Shown here: piece after piece, positions 9,093 to 20,230 of the stretch
Layout: each line of letters begins with the position of its first letter
Numbering within the stretch: position 1 is the first letter of the stretch
NCBI RefSeq assembly: GCF_000429325.1
Contig: NZ_AUBQ01000005.1
Coordinates: 124,001 to 188,000, forward strand
Reading direction: 5' to 3'
Source of the DNA: Fundidesulfovibrio putealis DSM 16056
GTDB lineage: Bacteria; Desulfobacterota; Desulfovibrionia; Desulfovibrionales; Desulfovibrionaceae
Length of the DNA stretch: 64,000 nucleotides
Notes under the pieces: generated by a model
Seen by the model: the letters and a program-made list of their open reading frames with translations, nothing else
The model's database searches: none
Told to the model about the DNA's origin: nothing
Made by a program: the position numbers and the translations under genes

Positions 9093-9419
9093 CTATCTGA
9101 CGAGGCGCGCCAGCAGCAGATCGCCAAGGTCGCGGCGCGAATCCAGCACGGCATGGACGTAAACTGCCTCGCCTCGGACTTCGTAGATGATGCGGTAGGG
9201 GCCGGAGTGGATTTCCCGGTAGGTCTGCACGCCCGTGAGGAGCATTTCGGGCGTGTAGCGCCCACGATGTGGCATTTCCGCCAGGGAGGCGCATGCTGCG
9301 CTGATTTTGTCCAAGACGGCGTCTGCCGCTTCCAGGGAATCATTGTCCGTCAGGAACGCGTCGATTTCATCGAGGTCCTGCTCGGCGTCGATGATGAACC
9401 GAAGGTTGAAGGTCGCCAC
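9093..9419 (-). CDS. ParE/RelE-family toxin
   Basis: A 108-residue toxin-like protein. The fold signature is present: an N-terminal helix pair (AEQDLDEIDAFL, AADAVLDKI), then MPHRGRY, and the beta-strand segment YREIHSGPYRIIYEVRGEAVYVHAVLDSRRDL, which is close to ParE/RelE proteins. In the family such toxins poison gyrase (ParE) or cut mRNA on ribosomes (RelE); the sequence resembles ParE more. It starts with GTG at 9419, overlapping the antitoxin stop by one base. The antitoxin is upstream, which is the usual order. Confidence 0.85.
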   Translation of the reverse strand: MATFNLRFIIDAEQDLDEIDAFLTDNDSLEAADAVLDKISAACASLAEMPHRGRYTPEMLLTGVQTYREIHSGPYRIIYEVRGEAVYVHAVLDSRRDLGDLLLARLVR

Positions 9420-9694
9420 TAGCGGCCCGACCTTTTCCTTCTGATGTCAGCGAACACCTCATCCGCCGCCCGGTGCTTCCCTTCTTCCAGGTTCTTTGAG
9501 CTGCGCGCGAGAATCTTCGCCATGGCGAGGCTCTGCTGGATCTTATCGTACTCGCGCACGTCCATGAGCACGGCCTTGGCCTCGCCGTTCTGGGTGATGA
9601 CGATGGGCTGGCCGTCCTCGGACATCTTACGGATGATCTCGGCGGCGTTGGCCTTGACGTAGCTTATGGGCTTCACGGCCTGGGCGAGTTTCAT
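9419..9694 (-). CDS. Phd/YefM-family antitoxin
   Basis: A 91-residue antitoxin. The DNA-binding N-terminal Phd/YefM domain is clear ([41 protein letters not shown]), and the C-terminal tail is charged and probably wraps the toxin. A GAGGAGG lies just upstream of ATG 9694. An imperfect palindrome at 9729-9741 (CGAATTAAGTTCG) could be the operator, because such antitoxins repress their own operon. The pair lies just downstream of lon on the same strand, but a terminator separates them. Confidence 0.87.
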   Translation of the reverse strand: MKLAQAVKPISYVKANAAEIIRKMSEDGQPIVITQNGEAKAVLMDVREYDKIQQSLAMAKILARSSKNLEEGKHRAADEVFADIRRKRSGR

Positions 9695-9728
9695 GGCGGG
9701 CCTCCTCGGGGTGAAATCAAATTACGAC

Positions 9729-9741
9729 CGAATTAAGTTCG
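9729..9741. promoter_or_regulatory. Possible autoregulatory operator of the toxin-antitoxin pair
   Basis: CGAATTAAGTTCG is a small palindrome (CGAA / TTCG arms around TTAAG) about 35 bases upstream of the antitoxin start, in an AT-rich patch. It is only a candidate for Phd/YefM binding. Confidence 0.3.
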
Positions 9742-9744
9742 CGT

Positions 9745-9783
9745 CAAAAGAAAACGGCCCGGAAGCTATTCGCTTCCGGGCCG
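9745..9783 (-). terminator. Rho-independent terminator of lon
   Basis: A perfect 12-bp stem (arms 9755-9766 and 9772-9783) with a five-base loop is followed, on the minus strand, by TTTTCTTTTG. It lies 46 bases past the lon stop. Confidence 0.9.
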
Positions 9784-9829
9784 TCCGTATTTCTTCTGTC
9801 ATGCGGGCAATTCCCGCCTCGCGTCAGCC

Positions 9830-12355
<2,526 letters not shown>

Positions 12356-12375
12356 GGATCGCTCCTTGGTGGCGA

Positions 12376-12652
12376 CTAATGCTTTATCTGGAAATCGGGA
12401 TGGTCCGGCTCGCCCTCGACGAGGGTGGTCACGACTTCGTCCACCCGGCTCAAAAGCGGCCCCTTGCGCAGGCGGCGGGCGAAGTCCTCCATGGCCTGGT
12501 CCAGGCCCTGGACCAGGGCCTCCACGCGTCCGTCGGGCAGGTTGCGCGTCCAGCCGCACAGACCAAGCTCCAGGGCCTGTCGGAACACGAAGGCCCGGAA
12601 GCCGACTCCCTGCACACGCCCGCTGGCCAGACTAGTGAAGACTCTTCCCCAT
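12376..12652 (-). CDS. acyP: Acylphosphatase with an apparent one-base frameshift near the start
   Basis: Acylphosphatase hydrolyses acyl phosphates. The conserved core SGRVQGVGFRAF (catalytic Arg) and GWTRNLPDG (catalytic Asn) are intact in the frame ending at 12376. That frame has no ATG upstream of the core. A good start exists at ATG 12652 with AAGGGAGG just before it, reading MGKSLH and then TAG at 12634-12632. Removing the single A of that TAG (plus-strand T at 12633) gives MGKSLHCLASGRVQGVGFR, which looks like an ordinary family N-terminus. The gene is therefore frameshifted, misassembled by one base, or reads through by +1 shifting. A GTG at 12615 would start inside the active-site loop and is unlikely. 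Confidence 0.75.
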
Positions 12653-12736
12653 ACGCCTCCCTTGAACGAAGCCGCGCGCTCCCGGACTCACACAGGCGCT
12701 CCGGAAGGTGCCGCAGGATGAGGGCCTGCAACTTCC

Positions 12737-13429
12737 TTACATCAACCGGGCCTTCTTGAAACTGAAAAAATTCTTTCCCGCCACGATTACGTGGTCCAGC
12801 ACCTTCACGCCAAGCCCGTGGGCGGCCAGGGTCACCTGCCGGGTGATGTCCTGGTCGGCCTTGGAGGGCTTGGGGTCCCCGCCAGGATGGTTGTGCACCA
12901 TGACCACTCCGGCTGCTTTCCGCGTGAGCGCAAGCGCCAGGATTTCGCGGGGATAGACCGGCGTCTGGTCCACCGTGCCCTGGCTTACGCGCTCCCAGCC
13001 GAGCACCTTGTTGGCTCCGTCCAGCAGCAGCACCCAGAACTCCTCGGAGGGCAGATGCCCCAGGCGTTCGCGCGCCAGATCGGCCACAACCTTTGGGTCG
13101 TCCACCAGCACCCGGTCGTGCACGTCCTGTTCGCCGAGGCGGGCCAGAAACTCCCGCCAGAGCGTCCAGAACCCCAAAAGCCCCTCGCCCATGCCCTCCA
13201 GGCCGATAAGTTCGGTGTCGCGGGCCTGATACACGCCGCGCAAGGTGCCGAAACGGTCCAGCAGGGCCTTAGCCAGGGGTTTGTTGTCCTTGCGGGGGTT
13301 GGCGTAGCCCAGGAGCAGTTCAAGGATCTCATAGTCCGCAAGCGAGCGAGAATCCTGGCGCAAACGGTCTTTCAGGCGGCTTCTGTGCCCCAGGTAATGC
13401 GGGCGATCCTTTTTTGTAAGCATGCTCAT
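12737..13429 (-). CDS. radC: RadC-family JAB/MPN-domain protein
   Basis: A RadC/YsaA-type protein of 230 residues. An N-terminal helix-hairpin-helix region (SLADYEILELLLGYANPRKD... DRFGTLRGVY) precedes the JAMM metalloprotease-like motif HNHPGGDPKPSKADQD, which has the expected His, His, Ser and Asp ligands. Its cellular role is not settled; it was once linked to DNA repair. The ATG at 13429 is taken, with another ATG two codons on. A TTG at 13465 would extend it by 12 residues but lacks a ribosome site. It lies between holA and acyP on the same strand. Confidence 0.88.
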   Translation of the reverse strand: MSMLTKKDRPHYLGHRSRLKDRLRQDSRSLADYEILELLLGYANPRKDNKPLAKALLDRFGTLRGVYQARDTELIGLEGMGEGLLGFWTLWREFLARLGEQDVHDRVLVDDPKVVADLARERLGHLPSEEFWVLLLDGANKVLGWERVSQGTVDQTPVYPREILALALTRKAAGVVMVHNHPGGDPKPSKADQDITRQVTLAAHGLGVKVLDHVIVAGKNFFSFKKARLM

Positions 13430-13534
13430 GCCTTTGCGCAAGTCCTGGAGGCGGATTTGAGGCAAAAAGATGGAAAAACCAACCCTGAGGGAAAGGAGTA
13501 CTGGAATCCGGCCCGCTTTTCAAAGCATAATAGG

Positions 13535-14518
13535 TCAGGAGCGCGATCTTACCCGGGCGAAAAGCAGGTGCAAATCGGCCACCAGCATCTCCATGGCCTG
13601 GTCGGGCGACTTGACGCCGGACTTCACAGAGGATTCGGCGTCCATGGCCAGGTCGAACAGCCGGGCCAGGCCAGCCGGGCCGAGGCGCGAGGCCATGGGC
13701 GTCTTCAGCTTCTTCACGTAGGGGTGCACCCTGCACTCCGGGTCCTCGTGCAGGAGTTGCCACATGGTCCGGGCCTCGCGCGTGAGGATGGCCAGGAACT
13801 GGAACAGGAAGCCATCGTCGCTGGAGAGCTGGTGGCCGAACACCGTGCGCCACACGCCCGCCGCGTCGCGCCCTTCCTCCAGGGCCTTCAGAAATCCGAA
13901 AATGTCGAGTTCCGCCTCTTCGCTCAATAGCTCCAGGGTGTCCTGGGTGATCACCCCGTCCGTGGCGGCCAGCTCCAGCTTTTCCAGCTCGCGGGCGCAG
14001 GCGGTCATGTCGCGCGGCAGCAGGCGCACCAGCTCCTGGAGCACGCCCTTGCCGAAGTTCAGGCGGTGGGCGTTGGCCCAGTCGCGCAGGGTGGGCATCA
14101 TGTTCTCCTCGGTCAGCCCCGGAGAAATCCACACCCAGCCCTTTTTCTGGCCCACTTTCCAGTACGGCCGCTCGGACAGCCCGCGAGGCAGGGACGGCCC
14201 CTTCTTGGGGTCGTGCTGGCCCTCCAGGCAGATGACCGGCCAGACGTGCTGGTTGAAACCCGCCAGCGGGCGCGCGAGCTTCTCCCAGAAGTCCGAAAGG
14301 AGGCCCTCGGCGCGCCTGAGCACCACGGCCTTGGGCTGGGCGAACAGGCTGACGGTGGCCAGGGCCTGCCAGTAGGCCACGTCGAAGTCGTCGGCGTCGC
14401 CCCAGAACACCTGCCGGGCGAAGCCGCCGCCGGAGGAGGCCATGAGCCGCTCCAGGTGGCGCTTGAGCATTTCGGGGTCCGGGCAGACCAGAAAGGAGAA
14501 TCCGGGGCGGTCGGTCAT
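13535..14518 (-). CDS. holA: DNA polymerase III subunit delta
   Basis: A 327-residue delta subunit of the clamp loader, which opens the beta clamp during replication. N-terminal FLVCPDPEMLKRHLERLM and the mid-protein LLPRDMTACARELEKLELA...VITQDTLELL match the delta family's conserved middle, and the C-terminal helical domain contains LSSDDGFLFQFLAILTREARTMWQL. The family is divergent, so some other AAA+ fold protein cannot be fully excluded. Its ATG overlaps the upstream oxidoreductase gene by four bases, which indicates coupling. Confidence 0.85.
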   Translation of the reverse strand: MTDRPGFSFLVCPDPEMLKRHLERLMASSGGGFARQVFWGDADDFDVAYWQALATVSLFAQPKAVVLRRAEGLLSDFWEKLARPLAGFNQHVWPVICLEGQHDPKKGPSLPRGLSERPYWKVGQKKGWVWISPGLTEENMMPTLRDWANAHRLNFGKGVLQELVRLLPRDMTACARELEKLELAATDGVITQDTLELLSEEAELDIFGFLKALEEGRDAAGVWRTVFGHQLSSDDGFLFQFLAILTREARTMWQLLHEDPECRVHPYVKKLKTPMASRLGPAGLARLFDLAMDAESSVKSGVKSPDQAMEMLVADLHLLFARVRSRS

Positions 14519-15222
14519 GGGATTTTGGGAGTCCTGTGTTTTGTGTCGTTGGTCCTGGGTACGCTGGCAAAAGGCCGGGCGTCCAGCCTGAACAGGGTGC
14601 GGCGCTTCAGGGCCTGGGTAAGCCAGCCGGTCTGCGCCATCAGCAGATACAGCCAGCGCGGGAGCAGGGGCCTCGCGGCAAGATCGATAGCCTCCTGCGG
14701 GATGGGCAGGCCGCTTGCCAGAGCCTCGGCGGCCAGCGTCAGGGCGCGGCGCAGGGGACAGGTGACTCGCCCGCGCGTTTCCAGGGCCTTGCCGTTCACT
14801 GCGCCGCCAGCGCTAACGCCCAGGCCCCCGGCCCACTGGAGCCCGGCCCGTTTGGCAAAGAGGCGGCAGACGTCCAGACTCAGGGCCGTGTGTTCGACCT
14901 CCGGAAAGCCGCAGTTGAACACGGCGCACAACCGCCGGGCTCCTGGCAGCGGTGTTTGCTCACCGGCCAGGAATTCCAGGGCGCGCATCACGGCGGCGGG
15001 GGGCGCGTCCACATACACGGGCGAGGCCAGCACCACCAGATCCGCCCCCAGGTACGCGCCCAGGAGCCGGGCGCGGCCCTCCTGGGTCTCCAGGAGTCCG
15101 GTCAGGCGAAGGGTCTCGCACTCGAAGCCCTTGGCTGCAAGCGCGTCCAGCATGGCCTGCCCCAGCACCTGGGAGGTGCTCCTGTCGCGGGGGCTGCCCA
15201 CCAGGAGCAGGGCCTTGCTCAC
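14515..15222 (-). CDS. Flavodoxin-fold NAD(P)H-dependent oxidoreductase
   Basis: A 235-residue protein of the NAD(P)H-dependent FMN reductase superfamily. It starts KALLLVGSPRDRSTSQVLGQAM, the phosphate-binding loop for FMN, and continues with DLVVLASPVYVDAPPAAVMRALEFL, the usual second flavin contact. The C-terminal 60 residues are extra, basic and of unknown role. It is the middle gene of a tightly overlapping set: its start overlaps the end of a second flavodoxin-fold gene and its end overlaps holA, four bases each. Substrate unknown. Confidence 0.8.
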   Translation of the reverse strand: MSKALLLVGSPRDRSTSQVLGQAMLDALAAKGFECETLRLTGLLETQEGRARLLGAYLGADLVVLASPVYVDAPPAAVMRALEFLAGEQTPLPGARRLCAVFNCGFPEVEHTALSLDVCRLFAKRAGLQWAGGLGVSAGGAVNGKALETRGRVTCPLRRALTLAAEALASGLPIPQEAIDLAARPLLPRWLYLLMAQTGWLTQALKRRTLFRLDARPFASVPRTNDTKHRTPKIP

Positions 15223-15815
15223 GACGCAGCCTCCCCAGGCTGGCTTGTGAGGGAATCCAGCACGGCCAGACAGGCCTCGCGCTGGGCGGACCAGGGCCGG
15301 TCGTGGCTGAGGGTCAGCTGCGCCCAGGCCGGTGCGCGCAGATTGAAGGCGTTGCGCGCAACCAGTCGGGAGAAGACGTCCTGAGCCTCGCGGTCCGGTG
15401 CGGGCAGCCAGCCCACGCCCAGGAACGCCGGATAGCGGGCGTAGCGGGGCTTGTGGCGCGTGAGGCCATTGGGCTCCGGCGTCTCGAAAAAGGGCGACAC
15501 CAGACAGATCATCCGGTCCAGGAGCTTCTTGGCCGTGGAGTTCCAGGCTCCGAAGGACAACGGCGAGAAGAACACGGCCAGCTCCGAGGCAAGGTAGGCC
15601 CTGGCCGCGATCTCCGAGGCGTCGGAAACCGGGCAGCGGCCCGGCGTAGCCGTCCAGCAGGCGAAGCAGCCCCGGCAGGGGGCCATGGGAAGATCCGCCA
15701 GCCCAAACACGTCCACGGCGTGGCCCGCGTCGGACAGTGCGCGGCGCAGGGCGTCCGACCCCTGGCGGCAGGCGTCGCTGACAGGCGGGGTCGCATCGAA
15801 GAGGACGGCTCGCAT
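15219..15815 (-). CDS. Flavodoxin-fold oxidoreductase with CxxCF motif
   Basis: A 198-residue flavodoxin-like FMN oxidoreductase. DATPPVSDACRQGSDALRRAL aligns with the FMN loop and CRGCFACWTATPGRCPVSD is the cysteine-rich segment typical of a large iron-sulfur/flavoprotein-like group of anaerobes. LSFGAWNSTAKKLLDRM carries the second flavin contact. ATG 15815 is chosen because the family start lies just after it; the open frame upstream (to 16049) encodes a non-family basic stretch and overlaps the divergent chromate transporter. It overlaps the next gene by four bases and is paralogous in fold to it. Confidence 0.8.
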   Translation of the reverse strand: MRAVLFDATPPVSDACRQGSDALRRALSDAGHAVDVFGLADLPMAPCRGCFACWTATPGRCPVSDASEIAARAYLASELAVFFSPLSFGAWNSTAKKLLDRMICLVSPFFETPEPNGLTRHKPRYARYPAFLGVGWLPAPDREAQDVFSRLVARNAFNLRAPAWAQLTLSHDRPWSAQREACLAVLDSLTSQPGEAAS

Positions 15816-16014
15816 GACGGGGTTTTCCCCGGCTTCGCCGCCTGCGTCAATCGTTTCCGTGCGGGTGGGATTGCGGGTACGGCAATGCCGTTCCCGGCGC
15901 TTTACCCGCGTGGGCGGGCAATAGCTTGGAACCCTTCCAGACTTCGCCTTGGCGTTTTCTTTTTTCGCGCTTGGCCGTATCGTCACCGGGCATTCGAATC
16001 CGCATGGAGTCCGC

Positions 16015-17172
16015 ATGGCCGCGCCCGTATCCCTCTGGTCCATCTTCAAGGCATTTTTCGTTGTCGGTTCAACTGCCTACGGAGGCCCGGCCATGATGCC
16101 CGCCCTTCGCCGCGAGGTGGTGGACAAGCGCGCCTTCCTAAGCCGCGAGGAGTTCCGTCTGGGCCTGGGGCTGTGCCAGACCATCCCCGGCGGCACGCTC
16201 ATGCAGCTGTCGGCCTACATCGGGCTCGGGATGCGCGGCCTGTGGGGCGCGCTGGTGGCCTATGCGGGCTTTTCGCTCCCGGCCTTTCTTCTCATGACGC
16301 TCATCTCCGGCTTCTACGTGGAGCTTCGCGCCGCGCCCCTGGCCCACGCGGTGGCCTCGGGCCTCAAGGTTGTCGTACTTGCCATCTGTCTGATGTCCTG
16401 CCTGGATTTCGTGAAGCGCTTCGCGCCCACACGCCGCCATCAGGCCTTCACGGCAGGCGCGGCGGCCCTGTTCCTGGCAGGGGTGGGCGTGATCCCCATC
16501 GTGTTGGGCGCTGCCGTGGCCGGGATGCTCTTCCTGGACCCCGGCCCGGCACCGGATACGGGGCCGGATGCCGTGATGGACACGCGCGGGGCCTTGCGCC
16601 TGGCGATCATCATGGGCGCGGTGCAGCTTGCCTGCCTGGGGGCGCTGTTCGTCTTCGACCGGCTGCTTTTCGATCTGGCCGTGTCCATGATAAAGGTGGA
16701 TATGCTGGCGTTCGGCGGCTTCGGCATCTTCCCGGTGATGTTCGCCGAAGTGGTTGAGCACCGGGGCTGGCTGGACGAGTCCACCTTCATCGAGGGCATG
16801 GCCCTGGCCCAGGTGACTCCCGGCCCGAGCCTTTTGGCCTCGGCCTTCATCGGCTACATGGTGCGCGGCGTGGCCGGGGCTGCGGTGGCCTCGGTGGGCA
16901 TCTTCGCCGTGTCCTTCGTGGTGGTGCTGGCCGCGGCCCATTACCGCGACCGCATCGTGGGCTCGCGCCGGGCAAGGCAAGTCTTGTCCGGGGTGCTGGC
17001 CACGCTCGGCGGCATGATCGTGGCCGTGAGCTTCGCCTTGTCCAAGGCCGTGGACTGGGGTTGGCCCGCCGCCGTGCTCCTCGTTCTGACACTGGCCGCG
17101 CTGGCCAAAAAGATACCCGTGTACTGGATCGTGCTGGGGGCGTCCTGCCTGTCCATGCTCATCCTCCGGTAA
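16015..17172 (+). CDS. chrA: Chromate transporter, long type (first copy)
   Basis: A 385-residue ChrA-family transporter with two homologous CHR halves. The first half has AYGGPAMMPALRREVVDK and CQTIPGGTLMQLSAYIG, and the second has AFGGFGIFPVMFAEVVEHRGWLDESTF and QVTPGPSLLASAFIGY. Such proteins export chromate in known cases, but many in anaerobes are of untested substrate. ATG 16015 has GGAG five bases upstream; an ATG at 15949 would add 22 residues without a ribosome site. A second copy follows 11 bases later, so both are one transcription unit. Confidence 0.9.
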   Translation: MAAPVSLWSIFKAFFVVGSTAYGGPAMMPALRREVVDKRAFLSREEFRLGLGLCQTIPGGTLMQLSAYIGLGMRGLWGALVAYAGFSLPAFLLMTLISGFYVELRAAPLAHAVASGLKVVVLAICLMSCLDFVKRFAPTRRHQAFTAGAAALFLAGVGVIPIVLGAAVAGMLFLDPGPAPDTGPDAVMDTRGALRLAIIMGAVQLACLGALFVFDRLLFDLAVSMIKVDMLAFGGFGIFPVMFAEVVEHRGWLDESTFIEGMALAQVTPGPSLLASAFIGYMVRGVAGAAVASVGIFAVSFVVVLAAAHYRDRIVGSRRARQVLSGVLATLGGMIVAVSFALSKAVDWGWPAAVLLVLTLAALAKKIPVYWIVLGASCLSMLILR

Positions 17173-17183
17173 AAGGACCCGCA

Positions 17184-18329
17184 ATGACCCCATCCCCCAG
17201 CGTCTGGCGCATCTTTTTGACGTATCTGCGAATCGGCGCGTCCGCTTTCGGCGGCCCCGGTATGTTGCCTTTTATCCGGAATCGGCTGGTGGACCGCCTG
17301 GGCTGGTTCACCAACGACGAATTCAAGACCGGGCTGGCCCTGGTGCAGTCCATCCCCGGCGGACCGCTGGTGCAACTGGCCGCCTACCTGGGCCACGCCA
17401 AGGCCGGGCTCCCCGGCGCGCTGGCGGCCTTCGCCGGGTTCGCCCTGCCAGCCTGGGCCATGATTACCGCTTTTGCAATTATCTACCAGAAAACCGCCGA
17501 CCTGCCCGCCATGCTGGGGGCGCTGGTGGGCCTGAAAGTCGTCGTTGTCGCGGTGTGCTTCATGGCCAGCCTGGACTTCCTGGGCCGTTACGCCAGGACA
17601 GCCATGCAGCGCGGCCTGGCTGGCGGCGCGTGCGTGCTGTTCCTCATAGGCCTCAAGCCGTTCATGCTGATTCTGGGCGGCGCGATAATCGGTGTTCTGA
17701 CCTTCAAGGGTGAGCCCCGCAAGCCCCACATCGCAAACGGCGAGCCCCAGAGCTGGAAGACCCCGCTGGCCCTTCTGGGGCTTTACGTCCTGTTCCTGGT
17801 AGGCTGCGCGCTGCTGGAGTCCCCCATGCTGCGCTTCGCCCTGTCCATGGGCAAGGTGGATCTTCTGTCCTTCGGCGGGTTCGGGGCCTTCCCCATGATG
17901 TACGCCGAGGTGGTGCGGGCCAGGGGCTGGCTGGACGAGCGCACCTTCATGGACGCCATGGCCATGTCCCAGGTGACGCCCGGTCCGTTTCTGCTGGTGT
18001 CGGCCTTTGTGGGCTACCAGCTCAAGGGGATGCTTGGCGCGGTGATCGGCGGCATCGCCGTGTTCGCGCCGTCGTTTCTCATGGTGATGGCGGCCATCCG
18101 CATGAAGGACAGCGTTTTGTCCTCGGACTGGGCGCACAAGGCTCTGGCAGGCGTGTTGGCCATACTGTCCGGGCTTATCCTGGCCGTGGCCGTGAGCTTC
18201 GCCAAAGCCGTGGACTGGCAATGGCCCCAGGGCGTCCTGCTGGTGCTGGCGCTTGCCGCCCTGGCCAGGAAGGTGGACATCCTCTGGGTGGTGCTGGGAG
18301 GAGCCCTGGCCAGCGCGCTGCTGTTCTGA
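17184..18329 (+). CDS. chrA: Chromate transporter, long type (second copy)
   Basis: A 381-residue paralogue of the gene just upstream with the same two-half layout: AFGGPGMLPFIRNRLVDRLGW and VQSIPGGPLVQLAAYLG in the N-half, SFGGFGAFPMMYAEVVRARGWLDERTF and QVTPGPFLLVSAFVGY in the C-half. ATG 17184 follows AAAGGA. The two copies are clearly homologous but diverged, so the duplication is old. They may form a heterodimer or handle different anions; this is inference. Confidence 0.9.
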   Translation: MTPSPSVWRIFLTYLRIGASAFGGPGMLPFIRNRLVDRLGWFTNDEFKTGLALVQSIPGGPLVQLAAYLGHAKAGLPGALAAFAGFALPAWAMITAFAIIYQKTADLPAMLGALVGLKVVVVAVCFMASLDFLGRYARTAMQRGLAGGACVLFLIGLKPFMLILGGAIIGVLTFKGEPRKPHIANGEPQSWKTPLALLGLYVLFLVGCALLESPMLRFALSMGKVDLLSFGGFGAFPMMYAEVVRARGWLDERTFMDAMAMSQVTPGPFLLVSAFVGYQLKGMLGAVIGGIAVFAPSFLMVMAAIRMKDSVLSSDWAHKALAGVLAILSGLILAVAVSFAKAVDWQWPQGVLLVLALAALARKVDILWVVLGGALASALLF

Positions 18330-18341
18330 TTCTTCCGGGGG

Positions 18342-18404
18342 GGGCGGCGAAGTTTCCACGACAAAAATGTGGGGAAATCTTCAATTTTGAAAACTTCGCC
18401 GCCC
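18342..18404. repeat. Long inverted repeat downstream of the chromate transporters
   Basis: GGGCGGCGAAGTTT at 18342-18355 is repeated exactly inverted at 18391-18404, a 14-bp perfect stem around 35 bases that can form a second inner stem (TTTCCAC with GTGGGGAAA). No T run follows, so it is not a plain intrinsic terminator. The whole interval 18330-18645 has no gene. Confidence 0.7.
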
Positions 18405-18565
18405 TTCCTGTCTTGCCTACGCAATACAATATTGTTAAGAACGCCCTGCCTTGGCGCGGAGCCGACACTTTTGTGTGGGTTCTCGTGCGGAAAAAAGTCA
18501 GGCGTGTCCGCTCTTTGGCGAGTTCCTGCGCGGTTGTGATGCACCAAGGGAAATCGTCCTGCGCA

Positions 18566-18593
18566 AAAACGAGCACCGGGTGCCCGTTTTTTT
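18566..18593 (+). terminator. Terminator-like hairpin in the amtB leader
   Basis: A hairpin with outer arms AAAACG and CGTTTT and inner GCAC/GTGC (18566-18576 with 18580-18590) runs into seven T residues (18587-18593), about 50 bases before the amtB ATG. It could end a short upstream transcript or act as an attenuator. Confidence 0.6.
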
Positions 18594-18645
18594 ACGCCTG
18601 CGCATCCCCATTCCGACGATCAGCCCTTTCCCAGGAGGCCCACCC

Positions 18646-19869
18646 ATGATCCAGGCCGGTGACACCGCGTTCATCCTTATCTGCGCCGCCCTCGTCCTGC
18701 TTATGACGCCCGGTCTGGCCCTGTTCTACGGGGGCATGGTCCGGCGCAAGAACGTGCTCGGCACCCTGATGCAGAGCTTCATCATGATCTCGCTCGTCAC
18801 CATCGAGTGGGTCTATCTGGGCTACTCCATGAGCTTCGGCCCCGACGTGTCCGGCATCATCGGCGACCTCTCCTGGGCCGGGCTCGCAGGCGTCGGAGCC
18901 GCCCCCAACCCCGACTACGCGCCCACCATTCCCCACGCCGTGTTCATGATCTACCAGTGCATGTTCGCGGTGATCACCCCGGCGCTCATCACCGGAGCCT
19001 TCGCCGAGCGCGTTCGCTTCAGCTCCTTCGTGGTGTTCAGCGTGGCCTGGGCGGTGCTTGTGTACAACCCGGTGTGCCACTGGGTGTGGGGCAACGGCGG
19101 GTTCCTGAAGGCCATGGGCGTGCTGGATTTCGCGGGCGGCATCGTGGTGCACCTGACCTGCGGCGCGGCGGCGCTGGCCTCGGTCATGGTCATCGGGCCC
19201 CGCAAGGACCACGGCAGGCGTCAGTTCTTCCCCCACAGCCTGCCCATGACGCTTCTGGGCACCGGGCTCCTGTGGTTCGGCTGGTTCGGCTTCAACGCGG
19301 GCAGCGCCCTGGCCGCCGACGGCGTTGCCGGGTCGGCCTTCGTGGCCACGCACCTGGGCGGCATGGCGGGCATGGCCATGTGGACCGTGGTGGAGTGGTT
19401 CTACCAGGGCAAGCCCACGACGCTTGGCGCGGCCTCAGGCGCGGTGGCGGGCCTTGCCACCATCACACCGGCTGCCGGGTTCGTCACGGCCAACTCCGCC
19501 GTGCTCATCGGCCTGACCGCCGGGTTCTGCTGCTACTGGGCCGTGGTGCTCAAATCCAAGCTGCACTTCGACGACAGCCTGGACGTGGTGGGCATCCACG
19601 GCCTTGGCGGCGTGATCGGCACGCTCATGGCCGGTCTTCTGGCCACCAAGGGGGTCAACCCCAACGGCGCGGACGGCCTGTTCTACGGCAACGCGGCCCA
19701 GCTTGGCGTCCAGGCCCTTGGCATCGCCATCGTGGGAGTGTATGCTTTTGCGGTGAGTTACGTGGTGCTCAAGCTGGTCAACGCCTTCATGGGCCTGCGC
19801 GTCTCGCCGGACAACGAAGGCATCGGCCTGGATGTGGCCGAACACAACGAAGCCGCCTACAGCGAATAA
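18646..19869 (+). CDS. amtB: Ammonium transporter
   Basis: A 407-residue Amt/Rh channel that takes up ammonium, with 11 expected membrane spans and no cleaved signal. Markers are TPGLALFYGGMVRRKNVLGT at the N-terminus, AFAERVRF, DFAGGIVVHLTCGAAAL with the first pore His, and DVVGIHGLGGVIGTLMAG with the second. ATG 18646 follows AGGAGG by seven bases. A PII gene lies 15 bases downstream, the conserved amtB-glnK/glnB pairing, so the channel is probably blocked by the PII protein when nitrogen is plentiful. Confidence 0.96.
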   Translation: MIQAGDTAFILICAALVLLMTPGLALFYGGMVRRKNVLGTLMQSFIMISLVTIEWVYLGYSMSFGPDVSGIIGDLSWAGLAGVGAAPNPDYAPTIPHAVFMIYQCMFAVITPALITGAFAERVRFSSFVVFSVAWAVLVYNPVCHWVWGNGGFLKAMGVLDFAGGIVVHLTCGAAALASVMVIGPRKDHGRRQFFPHSLPMTLLGTGLLWFGWFGFNAGSALAADGVAGSAFVATHLGGMAGMAMWTVVEWFYQGKPTTLGAASGAVAGLATITPAAGFVTANSAVLIGLTAGFCCYWAVVLKSKLHFDDSLDVVGIHGLGGVIGTLMAGLLATKGVNPNGADGLFYGNAAQLGVQALGIAIVGVYAFAVSYVVLKLVNAFMGLRVSPDNEGIGLDVAEHNEAAYSE

Positions 19870-20223
<354 letters not shown>

Positions 20224-20230
20224 TGTCGCG

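Noticed and set aside
15816-16049. A 78-residue N-terminal extension of the flavodoxin-fold protein
   Set aside because: It overlaps the divergent chromate transporter start and is basic, non-family sequence.
18450-18550. A sigma-54 promoter for amtB
   Set aside because: TTTGGCGAG...TGC at about 18514 has nine, not ten, bases between GG and GC, and no other site fits. I could not support it.
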